This document shows positions 31,722 through 40,195 of a DNA stretch of 40,387 nucleotides, in pieces. Source of the DNA: Salinispora pacifica CNR114 (GTDB lineage Bacteria > Actinomycetota > Actinomycetes > Mycobacteriales > Micromonosporaceae); assembly GCF_000514775.1 (NCBI RefSeq), contig NZ_AZWO01000042.1, forward strand, positions 172-40,558, in the 5' to 3' direction. Position numbers and translations under genes: made by a program. The notes under the pieces were generated by a model that saw nothing but the letters and a program-made list of their open reading frames with translations, made no database searches and was not told the origin of the DNA. Within the stretch, counting starts at the first letter, position 1, and the number at the start of each line of letters is the position of its first letter.

Positions 31722-33188
31722 CTACGCCGTCTTCGGGCGGTTCCTGCGCGGGATCAGCTTGGTCGTCGCCGCGGCCGTGGCCTTCTTCAACTCCGCTAAC
31801 ACCGAGGTGTAGGTGTCGGCGGTCAGGTTGTAGGAGGAGTGGCCGAGGGTGTCCTGGATCTCCTTGATGGTTGCTCCGGTAGCGAGCATCAGGGTCGCGG
31901 CAACGTGCCGGAGATCGTGGAACCGTACCGGTGGCAGCCCGCTGCGTTCGACGAGCCGGTCGAACCGGCCCGTGACCGTCTCCGGGTGCCACGGCTGGCC
32001 GTCCCGCTGTCTCACGAAGAAGATGTCGCTGTCGACCCAGGCGTCACCGGCGGCGACCTTCCACGCCGCGCGGCGGAACAGGTACCGGCGTAGGCTCGTT
32101 ACGCTCTCGTCGCTGATTTCGACGACCCGGTCCCCGGCCGCCGACTTCACCGCCTTCTCGACGATCTTGTAGCCGACGCTCGTGCGCTGGGTGGTGATGG
32201 TGATCGCGGAGGCTTCCAGGTCGACGTCGTAATCGTGCAGGCCGCACAACTCACCCCGCCGTGGCCCACAGTGAACAGCCAGATCGAACAGGGCATACAA
32301 CTCGCGATCCTCGGACTCCGCGAAGTCCAGAAACTCGCCCACCTGCGCCGGTGTCCAGACCATAACCGGGCTGGGCCGCTGGCCGGTGTGTCGCCACCGG
32401 TTGACCGCCACATCCGTCCACAACCGAGGCCTCGGCGGCCTGCCGGACTCCAGCTCGACCGACTCGGCCGGGTTGTACTCGACTAATTTATGGCGGTAGA
32501 GCCGGCGTGCGTCGTTGAGCGCCTTGCGTAGCGTCGCGAGGATCCGCTGCTGGCTGGCATCGCCGACGGTGCGGATCCCCTTGACCGCGTCGCGAATCTC
32601 TTTGACGGGGCTGGCTTTGGCGGCGAGGATCTCGGCGTTGCGGGCGTCGATCGTCGCGAACACCGACTCGATGTGCGCGACGCCGAGTTCCTGCAACGCC
32701 ACCTGCCCCAGATGCGGCGTCCAGTACTTGTCGATGTGGTCCTGGTAGCTGCGCCTAGTCGCCGGTGCCAACTTGGTCCGACCCTTGATCCACTCGGCGA
32801 GGTACTCGCCGAGGGTGAGCCGGTTGTCGGCGGGCACGTCGGCGCGGATGCGGCGGGCGACGTGATCAGTGTCGGGAAGCGGCTGGTTTGGCTTGCACGC
32901 CTGCAGCAGGTCGGCGATCTGCCGGCGCAGCACCTCGTCGCGGCCAGCGAGGTCGAGCAGCGTGCGGGCGTGGTCGCGTTCCTGTGCGGCCTCCTCGCGG
33001 GTGTCGAAAGCGGTGCGGCGTAGCTGCCGCCGCTTTCCGGCGGCGTCGACCGGGAGTTCGAGTTGGTACCGCCACGAGCCGTGGTGGGGGTTCCAGCCGT
33101 TGCCCCGGCGTAGCTTGGGGCACCTGGCGCCGAGGCGCGTGCCGCCCTCACGGCAGCCGCAGCGTTTGGTGATGGATCCGTCTGCCAT
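31722..33188 (-). CDS. int: Tyrosine recombinase (integrase)
   Basis: A 488-residue phage/ICE-type integrase. The N-terminal region has an Arg/Cys-rich AP2-like segment (KRCGCREGG, GSWRYQLELP), then a SAM-like core-binding domain (LTLGEYLAEWIKGRTKLAPATRRSY). The catalytic domain holds the first arginine in HCGPRRGELCGL (about residue 309), HDLRH (about 424-428), LGHSS and the nucleophile in TADTYTSVL (about Tyr460). All catalytic residues are present. The ATG at 33188 has GAGGAGAG 8 nt upstream. It lies at one end of the modification island. The attachment site is expected just beyond its 3' end (31640-31720), but no tRNA gene is there. Confidence 0.94.
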   Translation of the reverse strand: MADGSITKRCGCREGGTRLGARCPKLRRGNGWNPHHGSWRYQLELPVDAAGKRRQLRRTAFDTREEAAQERDHARTLLDLAGRDEVLRRQIADLLQACKPNQPLPDTDHVARRIRADVPADNRLTLGEYLAEWIKGRTKLAPATRRSYQDHIDKYWTPHLGQVALQELGVAHIESVFATIDARNAEILAAKASPVKEIRDAVKGIRTVGDASQQRILATLRKALNDARRLYRHKLVEYNPAESVELESGRPPRPRLWTDVAVNRWRHTGQRPSPVMVWTPAQVGEFLDFAESEDRELYALFDLAVHCGPRRGELCGLHDYDVDLEASAITITTQRTSVGYKIVEKAVKSAAGDRVVEISDESVTSLRRYLFRRAAWKVAAGDAWVDSDIFFVRQRDGQPWHPETVTGRFDRLVERSGLPPVRFHDLRHVAATLMLATGATIKEIQDTLGHSSYNLTADTYTSVLAELKKATAAATTKLIPRRNRPKTA

Positions 33189-33281
33189 GACGAGTTCTCT
33201 CCTCGCCGATGTCGCCGTTGGCGACCATCGGATTGTCGGGTGTCCGTTGGGTGGTGATCACCGCTCGTCTCGGCCGCGTGA

Positions 33282-33557
33282 TCAAGTCGTGGACGGCGGG
33301 GTGGGGTGTTCGGTGGGGACGCTGAGGGCGGTGAGGATCGCGGCGACGGAGACCCGGTAGCGGGATCCGACCCGCAGCACCGGCACCGGTAGCCGGTTCC
33401 CACGTGCCAGCTCGTAGGCGCTGTTGCGGGACAGGCCGAAGATCTCGCCGACGGTGGCGACGTCGGTGACCGTCCCGAGCGCGCGGATGCGCTCGACGGT
33501 CCACACCGAAGCGGGTACGGGGGCGTCGTCTGCGGCAGTGCTGGCCGTGCTGTCCAT
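33282..33557 (-). CDS. xis: Excisionase-type helix-turn-helix protein
   Basis: A 91-residue protein with one HTH_17/MerR-like DNA-binding domain: TVGEIFGLSRNSAYELARGNRLPVPVLRVGSRYRVS. This is the typical form of actinobacterial integrative-element excisionases encoded directly upstream of the integrase (93 nt gap). The ATG at 33557 has AAAGGACG about 7 nt upstream and is preferred over an in-frame ATG at 33596 that lies within a terminator hairpin. It probably controls recombination direction. Confidence 0.85.
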   Translation of the reverse strand: MDSTASTAADDAPVPASVWTVERIRALGTVTDVATVGEIFGLSRNSAYELARGNRLPVPVLRVGSRYRVSVAAILTALSVPTEHPTPPSTT

Positions 33558-33585
33558 GAGGTTTCGTCCTTTGGGAGAGGGGGAA

Positions 33586-33611
33586 GGGCCCGCCACCGTG
33601 GTGGCGGGCCC
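33586..33611 (-). terminator. Strong hairpin between the modification operon and xis
   Basis: GGGCCCGCCACC and GGTGGCGGGCCC form a perfect 12-bp stem with a 2-nt centre, 29 nt after the XF1762-family stop and 28 nt before the xis start on the minus strand. It should end or attenuate transcription of the modification operon before xis-int. Confidence 0.7.
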
Positions 33612-33639
33612 TTGGATGGATGGTTCGCTGGTGTGGTGG

Positions 33640-34089
33640 TCAGCTCGATGGTTCCCAGCGGCTCCGCGCGATATCGGCGGTGCCGTGGTCGATGCGGGGG
33701 CGGCTGGGTCGTGACCAGCCCGGTTGCGGTGGTCGGGAGGCGACGATTCGCCACCCGCTCGCTCGGAGGCTGGCTCCGCTTTCCCCGTCTTGGGTGTAGG
33801 TGACCAGGCGCCGGTAGCCCAATGCCCGGGCTGCCTGCCACGCCGCCGCGTACAGCAGCGAGTTCGCGTGACGGGTGCCGTCGGTGGCGACCCTGGTGAC
33901 CTCGAGCGTCAGGCCGTCGTCGAGCATCCGGGCGACCGGACGCCCGACGACGGCGACGCCGACCAGGACATCATGTTGGGCCGCACCTACGCTGAACTTG
34001 TGACCGCGCGGCGGCCGGTGATGCCTGTGCCACTCCGCGACGAAGCGGCAGGCTTCGGCGAAGGTGACTGGAACGGTTCGCAGGCTCAC
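33640..34089 (-). CDS. XF1762-family protein
   Basis: A 149-residue protein with the features I associate with the phage/plasmid XF1762 family: CRFVAEWHRHHRPPRGHKFSVGAA, VGVAVVGRPVARMLDDGLTLEVTRVATDGTRHANSLLYAAAWQAARALGY and TYTQDGESGASLRASGW. The fold looks like a GNAT-type acetyltransferase, but catalysis is unproven and the family function is not established. The GTG at 34089 overlaps the preceding methyltransferase stop (GTGA). Last gene of the coupled modification operon, followed by a hairpin terminator. Confidence 0.85.
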   Translation of the reverse strand: MSLRTVPVTFAEACRFVAEWHRHHRPPRGHKFSVGAAQHDVLVGVAVVGRPVARMLDDGLTLEVTRVATDGTRHANSLLYAAAWQAARALGYRRLVTYTQDGESGASLRASGWRIVASRPPQPGWSRPSRPRIDHGTADIARSRWEPSS

Positions 34090-34742
34090 CCGCCGTCCTC
34101 CCCAAGCGTCTTCTCGGGCAGGTGCGGGGCGAGTCGGATCAGGGCCTCGTCGTGGAACGCGGCGCTGATGTCGATGCCCACGTAGCGGTGGCCAAGCTGG
34201 AGTGCGGCGAGCGCCGTCGTCGCCGCTCCGGAGAACGGATCCAGGACGCGGCCACCAGGCTGGCAGCCGGCCGCGATCGCCCGCAGCGGCAGATCGATGG
34301 GGATCGGCGCCACGTGCGAGCCCCTGTAGGGGCGGGTCGCGATCCGCCACACATCGCCCGGGTTACGACCGCAGGGATGGGCGGCGGTGTGGGCGTGGCC
34401 GAGCGGGACAAGGTTGCCCGCACCGGCCCGAGGCCGGTCGACATACTCCTCGACGGTCGGCTCCAGCCCGTACTGCGGGTCGACCCACGTCGCCCCGCAC
34501 CGACCGCATGACGCTCCGCCAATCCGCCGATCCGCTCGCAGCGGGTGCGGACAAGCGGGGTTGCCGCCGCGCCACGTGCCGGTGCCGTAGTCGCGCAGCG
34601 ACCAGAACGGAGGGCTGGTGACGATGGAGTCGACGCTCGCATCCGGCATGGCGGTGAGCACCTGGCGGGCGTCGCCGAGGTGCAGCTCGACCGGGCCGAC
34701 CTTCCGGTACCGGTAGGCGTCGAGCAAGGTGGGATCGGTCAT
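34086..34742 (-). CDS. DNA amino-methyltransferase (N4-cytosine/N6-adenine type)
   Basis: A 218-residue DNA methyltransferase of beta class order. The catalytic motif IV TSPPFWSLRDYG (SPPF) is near residue 40, motif I-like DPFSGAATTALAAL near 170, and GHRYVGIDIS follows. Between them lies a Cys-rich insert (CPHPLRADRRIGGASCGRCGATW), a probable zinc knuckle common in phage and mobile-element enzymes. No restriction endonuclease gene is adjacent. The ATG overlaps the dcm stop (ATGA). Such solitary enzymes in mobile elements usually protect the element from host restriction. Confidence 0.9.
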   Translation of the reverse strand: MTDPTLLDAYRYRKVGPVELHLGDARQVLTAMPDASVDSIVTSPPFWSLRDYGTGTWRGGNPACPHPLRADRRIGGASCGRCGATWVDPQYGLEPTVEEYVDRPRAGAGNLVPLGHAHTAAHPCGRNPGDVWRIATRPYRGSHVAPIPIDLPLRAIAAGCQPGGRVLDPFSGAATTALAALQLGHRYVGIDISAAFHDEALIRLAPHLPEKTLGEDGG

Positions 34743-36038
34743 TCCGGCACCGCCCACCGGTACGGGCACAGCAGCAGCCGCAACGCAGCCGCGGCCTGTT
34801 GCGGGACAACGCCGTTGCCGAGTACGCGCAGCGCGCCGGTGCGCGGCAACCCAAGCGTCGGCTCGGTCACCCACTGCCAGTCGCGGCCCATGAGCCATTC
34901 CACGAACGGCGGGGCCAGGACCGGCCTGCCGTGCCGCCCTTGTTGGGTCGGCTCCGGCACGGGCCGGCCGAGCAACAGCTCCCACCGCGCTACCGCTTCG
35001 GCGTAGACGCCCCACCGGTCGGCGTCTGGCTGGCCCAGCCCGGCAACGGTGGTGCGTAGGTCGGCGCCACCGTCGCCGTGCCGGCCGGGCCCGCGAGCGT
35101 CGGAGGCGCGCGGGGTGGGCAGGGTCCGGGCCGGTACCCGTACGGCCGCCGACGGGAGGGTGAGGTCCCCGCGTGACCCGCGTTGCGCCGGGCAGCCCTT
35201 GGTTCCGTCGGTTGCCCTCGGTGTGGGCAGCAGCACCTGCGACAGTGGGGGCCGCCACCCCGCGCCGGCCCGCCGGCCCAGGGTGCCGGTGTCGCTGGCT
35301 CTCGGCGTCGGCAGCAGCCGAGCGGCGTCGGTCAGAGTCCGTCCCGCATGTCCGCTGGGTGTGGTTCGTCCGGGGGCGGCATTGGCCGACGATCTGCTGT
35401 CGGCCACGGTCGGGGTGGGCAGTAGGCCATGGCGAGTACCGCCCGGCTCGACCAAATCCGGCAACCCGTATTGGTGGCCGGGGCCCTTGCCGTCACGGGC
35501 GCACGGCGTCGGCAGCCTCGGCACCCCCTCCCTCCGCGGGAGTGGCCAGCAGGAACAGCCGGTCTCTGCGGTGTGCTGCGCCGATGTCGGATGCGCGTAG
35601 GCACGTCCAGCTCGTGTCGTACCCGATCTCGGCCAGGTCGGCTTGGACGACGTCGAGTCCTCGTCTGAGGAGGGCGGCGACGTTCTCCACCGCGACGAGG
35701 CGGGGTCGAAGTACGCGAACGGCTGTGGCGACGTGCTTCCAGAGGCTGGAGTGTTCCCCTGTGATTCCTTGCCGTCGCCCTGCGTTGGAGATGTCTTGGC
35801 AGGGAAATCCGGCGGTGAGGATGTCGACTGGCGCGACCTGGGCCCATTCGACGACGCTGATGTCACCGAGGTTGGGGACCTCTGGCCAGTGGTGGGCGAG
35901 GACGGCGTTGGCGTGCCGGTTGGTTTCGGCGTACCAGGCGAGTTGGCCGCCGAGCACCAGCTCGACGGCCAGGTCGAGTCCGCCGTACCCGGTGCAGACG
36001 GATCCGATCCGTGGGCGGGTGGTGTGATCAATGCTCAC
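34739..36038 (-). pseudogene. dcm: C5-cytosine DNA methyltransferase split by a one-base frameshift
   Basis: The N-terminal frame (GTG 36038, GGGAGG upstream) has motif I GSVCTGYGGLDLAVE, catalytic motif IV AGFPCQDISNAG, motif VI VENVAALL and motif VIII AAHRRDRLF, then stops at 35493. The C-terminal part is in the next frame to 34739: repeated LPTPRASD-like segments and motif X LRVLGNGVVPQQAA. Frame is restored if one C is removed from the CCCCC run at 35524-35528 (EGGVPRLPTP results). It may be a real mutation, a phase-variable tract or a sequencing error. It overlaps both neighbours by 4 nt. All catalytic motifs are otherwise intact. Confidence 0.88.
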
Positions 36039-36901
36039 GCCACCTCCCCGCGTCCGGTGTCCGCGACTGTCGGCTCGTCGTGCGGGCAGGTCCACGGCCC
36101 GCAGCCCGGCATGTCCGTCGGCTGCGGGCGTGGACGCAGAACCACCTCGTCGAGCGGCACCCGTGCCCTGTGCAAGAAGAACTGGCCCCGCAGCGGATGC
36201 CCATCGGCGTTGGCTCGCGCGGAGCCGTTGCGGATGGAGTGGTCGAACGCGACCGCGTCCGCCCACTCCTGTGGGCTGTGCTCGTGCAGCATGACCCAGA
36301 AGCCGTCGTCGTGGTACGGACAGCCCACGCACGATGACTTCGGGGTGTCCCCAAGTCCCTGCTGGTGCAGGTAACGGAGGCAGTCGGTCCGCCGCCAACC
36401 GAGGTCGAGCAGTGGGTGTACGTTTCGCATGTAGCCGACGTCGGAGTCGCGGGCTCGGCCGATCTCGTCCAGGCTGATGCCGATCGCCATCTCCGCCCGG
36501 ACTCCGGCCGGTACCCGAGCGGGGTGCGGGTAGCCAAGCCGGCGCCGCACCTCGGCCTTGATCGGTTTGATCTTGTACTCGGAGGTGCATTGCCGTCTCG
36601 CCATGCCCCGCTCGCCGTTCGGGCCGAGCGTGAACAAGGGCATCGAGGCGAAGCGGTGCCTTGGGTCGAGCGCGTCGGCCCGGATGTCTCCGGTGCTGAC
36701 GCGCACGACCTCGATCCCGGCCCGCTCGGCGATACCGGTCAGCCGGTTCAGATGCTGGTAGACCGTTGAGGGTTCCCAGCGCGTGTCGGCGAAGATCGCC
36801 GCGTCGAATCGTGGGATCCTGCCCTGTGCGGCCAGCAGCAGGAGCGTGGAGCTCTGCACGCCGGCACCCAGGGACAGGTAGCGGTGGGTGGGTGCGGTCA
36901 C
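36035..36901 (-). CDS. PP-loop ATPase of the PAPS-reductase-like family
   Basis: A 288-residue adenine-nucleotide alpha-hydrolase. The N-terminal SLGAGVQSSTLLLLA is the PP-loop, IFADTRWEPS follows, and conserved cysteines include RRQCTSEYKIKPI and SSCVGCPYHDDGFW, which could bind an Fe-S cluster. The family is frequent in actinophages and mobile elements next to DNA methyltransferases. A role in DNA or nucleotide modification is suspected from that context, but the reaction is not established. The GTG at 36901 overlaps the upstream methyltransferase TGA, and its stop overlaps the dcm start, so all are co-translated. Confidence 0.87.
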   Translation of the reverse strand: MTAPTHRYLSLGAGVQSSTLLLLAAQGRIPRFDAAIFADTRWEPSTVYQHLNRLTGIAERAGIEVVRVSTGDIRADALDPRHRFASMPLFTLGPNGERGMARRQCTSEYKIKPIKAEVRRRLGYPHPARVPAGVRAEMAIGISLDEIGRARDSDVGYMRNVHPLLDLGWRRTDCLRYLHQQGLGDTPKSSCVGCPYHDDGFWVMLHEHSPQEWADAVAFDHSIRNGSARANADGHPLRGQFFLHRARVPLDEVVLRPRPQPTDMPGCGPWTCPHDEPTVADTGRGEVA

Positions 36902-37881
36902 GCAACCACCTCGGTTCCGTCTTCTGGCGACGTCCCCTTGGCGAAGACCAGGACGTCTTCGTGGGCGATGAGGTGCATCGGCACCCCGCCGGCCCTGGCC
37001 TTTCGCACCTGCTGGAGCTGGAAGAAGCTGGGGCGGGCGACGAGGTGCCCGTCGCGGACGGCCGCGAGCAGCGCGATGCACCGCTCGATCGGGACGAGGC
37101 CAGCGCGGAGACCGGCGGCGATGACGGCGCTGGGCAGGTCGACCAGCTCTCCTCGCTTGCGCCACGGCCTCGCGGTGACTATGACGACGCCGCCCGGCCG
37201 CAGCAGGGTGGCGCAGCCGCCCAGGATCTGCGCGAACCCGTCGGCGAGGCCGGTGAGGTCGCGGTAGGCGAGGTTGCCCTTGTCCTCGCCGTCGTTGTAC
37301 CGGTCGTCGTACTTGACGACCCCGCCCTCGCCTGGGCGGACCAGTCCGTGCACCGTCGGCCCGTACGGCGGTGAGGTGACCACGAGCGCCACCTGGCCGG
37401 TGAGTGCCTTCGGTACGAGCGACATCAGTCGGGTGGCGTCGCCGCGGATCACCGACGCGCGTCCGCTGGCACCCTGGTCGTGGGCGTGGCGGATGTTGGC
37501 ATCGGCGATGTTGCTCCACTGCGGCTCGTACTCGATGCCGAAGGCGTCACGGCCGGCGTGGACCGCCTCGACGAGGGTGGTGCCGATCCCGCACATCGGG
37601 TCTAGGACCAGGTCACCGGACTGGGTATAGGCGCCGATCGCGTGGGCGGCGATCGCCGGCAGCATCCTGGCGGGGTGCTTGACCGACTCCGGCACGTACC
37701 GGCCGCGCCGTTGCACTGGGCCGGTCGACTGGGCGGTGGCCCAGACAGACAGGCCCTCGGGGTCGGCGCGGTGGCGACCCTCGTACTCCCGATGCCGGTC
37801 CGCGTAGTCCTCGCCAGCGGCGGGGCTGGTGTTGTCTGGCTCCTGCGGGCCGGGCCCTTCGGCTGCGGTGCGCTTAGGCAC
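36898..37881 (-). CDS. DNA methyltransferase with TSPPYG motif
   Basis: A 327-residue amino-methyltransferase. Motif I, LVLDPMCGIGTTLVEAVHAG, comes first (about residue 70), then FGIEYEP, GDATRL, and the catalytic TSPPYGPTVHG (about residue 145). LLRPGGVVIVTARPWR follows. A C-terminal segment resembles phage enzymes (SFFQLQQVRKARA). The order is that of gamma or TRM11-like N4/N6 methyltransferases. The start overlaps the end of the upstream gene (GTG 37881; GTG 37890 is an alternative). No endonuclease partner is visible. Confidence 0.9.
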   Translation of the reverse strand: MPKRTAAEGPGPQEPDNTSPAAGEDYADRHREYEGRHRADPEGLSVWATAQSTGPVQRRGRYVPESVKHPARMLPAIAAHAIGAYTQSGDLVLDPMCGIGTTLVEAVHAGRDAFGIEYEPQWSNIADANIRHAHDQGASGRASVIRGDATRLMSLVPKALTGQVALVVTSPPYGPTVHGLVRPGEGGVVKYDDRYNDGEDKGNLAYRDLTGLADGFAQILGGCATLLRPGGVVIVTARPWRKRGELVDLPSAVIAAGLRAGLVPIERCIALLAAVRDGHLVARPSFFQLQQVRKARAGGVPMHLIAHEDVLVFAKGTSPEDGTEVVA

Positions 37882-38806
37882 GGCGACCACCGCCGTTGCC
37901 GCGTCGTCCCGACTCGGGCGCCGGGGCTGTGCGCGGTGTAAACACCAGCAGGTCGGCATGCACCCGCAGGTGAGCCACCGCCCACTGTTCGGGGTTGGCG
38001 TGGGCCAGGGTGAGCAGTTCCTCGTCGGTGACGACGTGGTAGACGAACTGGTCCCCGTCGGTGTCGGCTTCCACCGCGACGATGTGCTGCAGGTAGCCGA
38101 GCCCCGCGCTGGAGGCAGCGGCCACGAGGGGACCGAAGTCCTCCGGCGTGGGCTGGGTGCCAGCGGGCACGCCAACCACGAGGACGAGGCAGCCGCCGGG
38201 ACGCAGGAGCCGCGCGCAGGCGGCCAACAGCCAGGCGAGCCGGACCCGTGCGGTCGTGTCCGCGTCGTGTAGCGGCCAGTAGGCGACCACCAGGCTGGTG
38301 GCTGCGTCGAGGGGGCCATCCTCGGGCGGCCGGACGGCCGCGGTGTCGGTGCCGGACAGGTCGGAGTCGGTGAGGTCGTCTCCGAACCACTCGGTCAACT
38401 CGGGCGGCTCCTCGCCGTCGCCGTCGTCGGCCTCCGGCTCGTGCGAGGTGGGGAGCGGGTTGGTCTCGGTCGCCGTCTGCAGGCCGGTGGTGGCCGGACC
38501 GATGAGCAGGCCGGAGCCGTCGGTGAACCAGGCGCGGTGGTGTTGGCGTTCGCCCCGGCTGCAGATCGCAGCCAGGGCGTGGTCGTTGGTGAGGTCGACG
38601 ACCGCCTCTCCGCGCCGGCTGTAGGCGGCGACGAGGCGGTAGGCGAGACGGGTGGGCAAGCTGGTGTGGGTTTCGGCGTCGGTACGGGCCGTGCGCCAGA
38701 CCGTGATCGGTACCGGCGGGTCGCCGGCGATCAGGTCGATCAGGGTGGAGTCGGCCGGCTCGATGTGGTCGGCCGGGTTGTGCTGGTGCGGCGTGTGCTC
38801 GCTCAT
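37874..38806 (-). CDS. Degenerate methyltransferase-like protein, first gene of the modification operon
   Basis: A 310-residue protein with a Rossmann methyltransferase outline but no catalytic motif. An N-terminal PVPITVWRTART section precedes VVDLTNDHALAAI in the motif I position (no glycine loop). SLVVAYWPLHD stands where (N/D)PPY should be, and LLRPGGCLVLVVGV is a well-conserved late strand. An acidic, low-complexity insert (EPEADDGDGEEPPELTEWFGDD) lies in the middle. It probably binds or regulates the active methyltransferase next to it, with which it overlaps. The ATG at 38806 has CGGAG about 9 nt upstream. Family assignment is inferred from pattern. Confidence 0.75.
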   Translation of the reverse strand: MSEHTPHQHNPADHIEPADSTLIDLIAGDPPVPITVWRTARTDAETHTSLPTRLAYRLVAAYSRRGEAVVDLTNDHALAAICSRGERQHHRAWFTDGSGLLIGPATTGLQTATETNPLPTSHEPEADDGDGEEPPELTEWFGDDLTDSDLSGTDTAAVRPPEDGPLDAATSLVVAYWPLHDADTTARVRLAWLLAACARLLRPGGCLVLVVGVPAGTQPTPEDFGPLVAAASSAGLGYLQHIVAVEADTDGDQFVYHVVTDEELLTLAHANPEQWAVAHLRVHADLLVFTPRTAPAPESGRRGNGGGRRA

Positions 38807-39264
38807 GTGTTGTCGGCTCCGCGCCGCGCCGTGAAGCGCTGACACCCCCAAACCGGGGTTTGTGAGTCCTGGCGAACACTTGCCGCGCTCACAGCCGCTC
38901 ACAGGGGCGGGCTCGGCGGCGTCTCGTCCCGGTTGGTAGGTGTTTCTCCGGCCTGCTCGGCGTGGCGGACGAGCAGCCGCAGGTGCGGGCTGTCCGCTAG
39001 GTGTCCCTAGCTCCGGCACTTCTGTCAGTCACGGTGTGTTACTGACAGAAGTGGCGAGCGTGGGCGGTCGCGACCTGTTGCGAGATATGGATCGCCGCGT
39101 TGACCAGCACTGTGAGAGATGTCTGCGTGTCAAAGGTTCGAGCCGATGGCGCCGGCACACGTGTCTGTCACAGCTTTGTCGTGTCAGCGGATCCGCGACT
39201 GTCACAGGTGCGCGGCGAACTGGCACGGGTGGGCGGGTGGCGACCTGTGACACGACCGCTGTGA
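38807..39264. promoter_or_regulatory. Repeat-rich intergenic region upstream of the modification operon
   Basis: About 460 nt with no gene. It should hold the operon promoter on the minus strand. It contains a perfect 13-bp inverted repeat (39017-39053), two related 19-20-nt direct repeats (39061-39079 and 39230-39249, TGGGCGG...CGACCTGT) and CTGTCACAG at 39165-39173 and 39199-39207, with a related CTGTGACAC at 39245-39253. These look like protein-binding sites (repressor, replication or transfer origin). Confidence 0.5.
39017..39053. repeat. Perfect 13-bp inverted repeat
   Basis: CACTTCTGTCAGT and ACTGACAGAAGTG separated by 11 nt. It has no T-tract and lies 211-247 nt upstream of the first modification gene, so it is more operator-like than terminator-like. 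Confidence 0.8.
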
Positions 39265-39588
39265 GAGGACCTTGGCGTTGACGTCGAGACCGTCACCAAA
39301 GGCCCCCAGGTCAAGGGCTTCAGCGTGGTCAAACGGCGATGGGTTGTCGAACGCACCCTGGGCTGGCCCATGCACCACCGCCGACTTGTCCGCGACTACG
39401 AAGCCCGACCCGACAACTCCGCCAGCGTGATCACCGTCGCCATGATCGACAACCTCACTAAACGCCTCACCGCCGAAAGCACCCCAACCTGGCGAGAACC
39501 CCTACAACCACAACACACAAAATACGTGAATCAGACGTCCTCTCAGATCGCGGTGATCTGTCAAGGCCCGGTGAGTAGTTGTCTTTGA
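39265..39588 (+). pseudogene. C-terminal remnant of a second IS5-family transposase
   Basis: The frame begins right after a TGA at 39262-39264 with no start codon. It carries the transposase ending VVKRRWVVERTLGWPMHHRRLVRDYEARPDNSAS (Glu of the DDE triad in VVERT), then VITVAMIDNLTKRL. The N-terminal two thirds, including both aspartates, are absent. It is of a different IS5 subgroup from the element at 17502. The reading after about 39520 is probably non-native. Confidence 0.82.
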
Positions 39589-39634
39589 ACAACGCCCAGC
39601 CTCTGACAGTGCAGACATCCCGTGTGAATTGGTG

Positions 39635-40060
39635 TCAAGCTGCGGCGTGTTCGAGGCGTTCTGTGAGGTTGGGCCAGGCGGTCTCTTCGTCGTAGATGGT
39701 CTTGGTTTTTAGGCAGCCGTGGAGCACGCCGACGAGTCGGTTACCGAGCTGGCGCAGCGCGGCGCGGTGGCCGACGCCGCGGGCGCGGAGTTGGTCGTAG
39801 TAGCGGCGGGCACCGGGGGAGGCACGTATGGCCGTGAGCGCTTGCAGGCCAACTGCGTCGATGAGCCGGTTGTTGTGTACGTGGCGGGCCAGCACGACCT
39901 TCCTCTTGCCGGACTGCCGCGTGATCGGGCTGGTGCCGGCGTAGTTCTTGCGGGCCTTGGCGCTGGCGTAACGGGTCTTGTCGTCTCCGAACTCGGCGAG
40001 CACCCGGGCGCCGAGCACAGCGCTCAGCCCGGGCTGGCTGACGTAGATTGCCGGTCCGCG
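39635..40060 (-). pseudogene. C-terminal part of an IS110-family transposase
   Basis: The sequence YVSQPGLSAVLGARVLAEFGDD, FASAKARKNYAGTSPITRQSG-like text and ARHVHNNRLIDAV form the C-terminal Transposase_20 domain of IS110/IS116/IS902 elements, ending in HAAA. Upstream in the same frame is a stop (40061-40063), and no DEDD N-terminal domain is found, so the gene is truncated. No element ends are visible. Confidence 0.85.
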
Positions 40061-40135
40061 TCAGCAGGAGCCGCCCCTGGCCGGGGCTTCCGTGTCCGAA
40101 CCGCGCGCCACCGATGTGCGTAGAAGGACCCGACA

Positions 40136-40189
40136 TGATCCCAAACCCAGAATCCACCGCACCTGCCGTACGGCGCACGGGGCGGTGAC
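40136..40189 (+). CDS. Possible 17-residue leader frame
   Basis: The ATG at 40136 follows AGAAGGA at good spacing (about 6-7 nt), the best ribosome site in this area. The frame stops after 17 codons at 40187-40189, 6 nt before the ATG of the next gene. It could be a short coupled leader, or the real start of the next gene separated by a frameshift. Confidence 0.3.
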
Positions 40190-40195
40190 CGCCTC

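Noticed and set aside
38807..39019. Extended start for the first modification-operon gene
   Set aside because: The upstream 71 codons contain no conserved features. The ATG at 38806 has a ribosome site and the region before it is repeat-rich and promoter-like.
39121..39160. Possible tRNA T-arm (GGTTCGAGCC) near 39134
   Set aside because: No acceptor, D-arm or anticodon stem can be folded around it, and no CCA or discriminator pattern is present.
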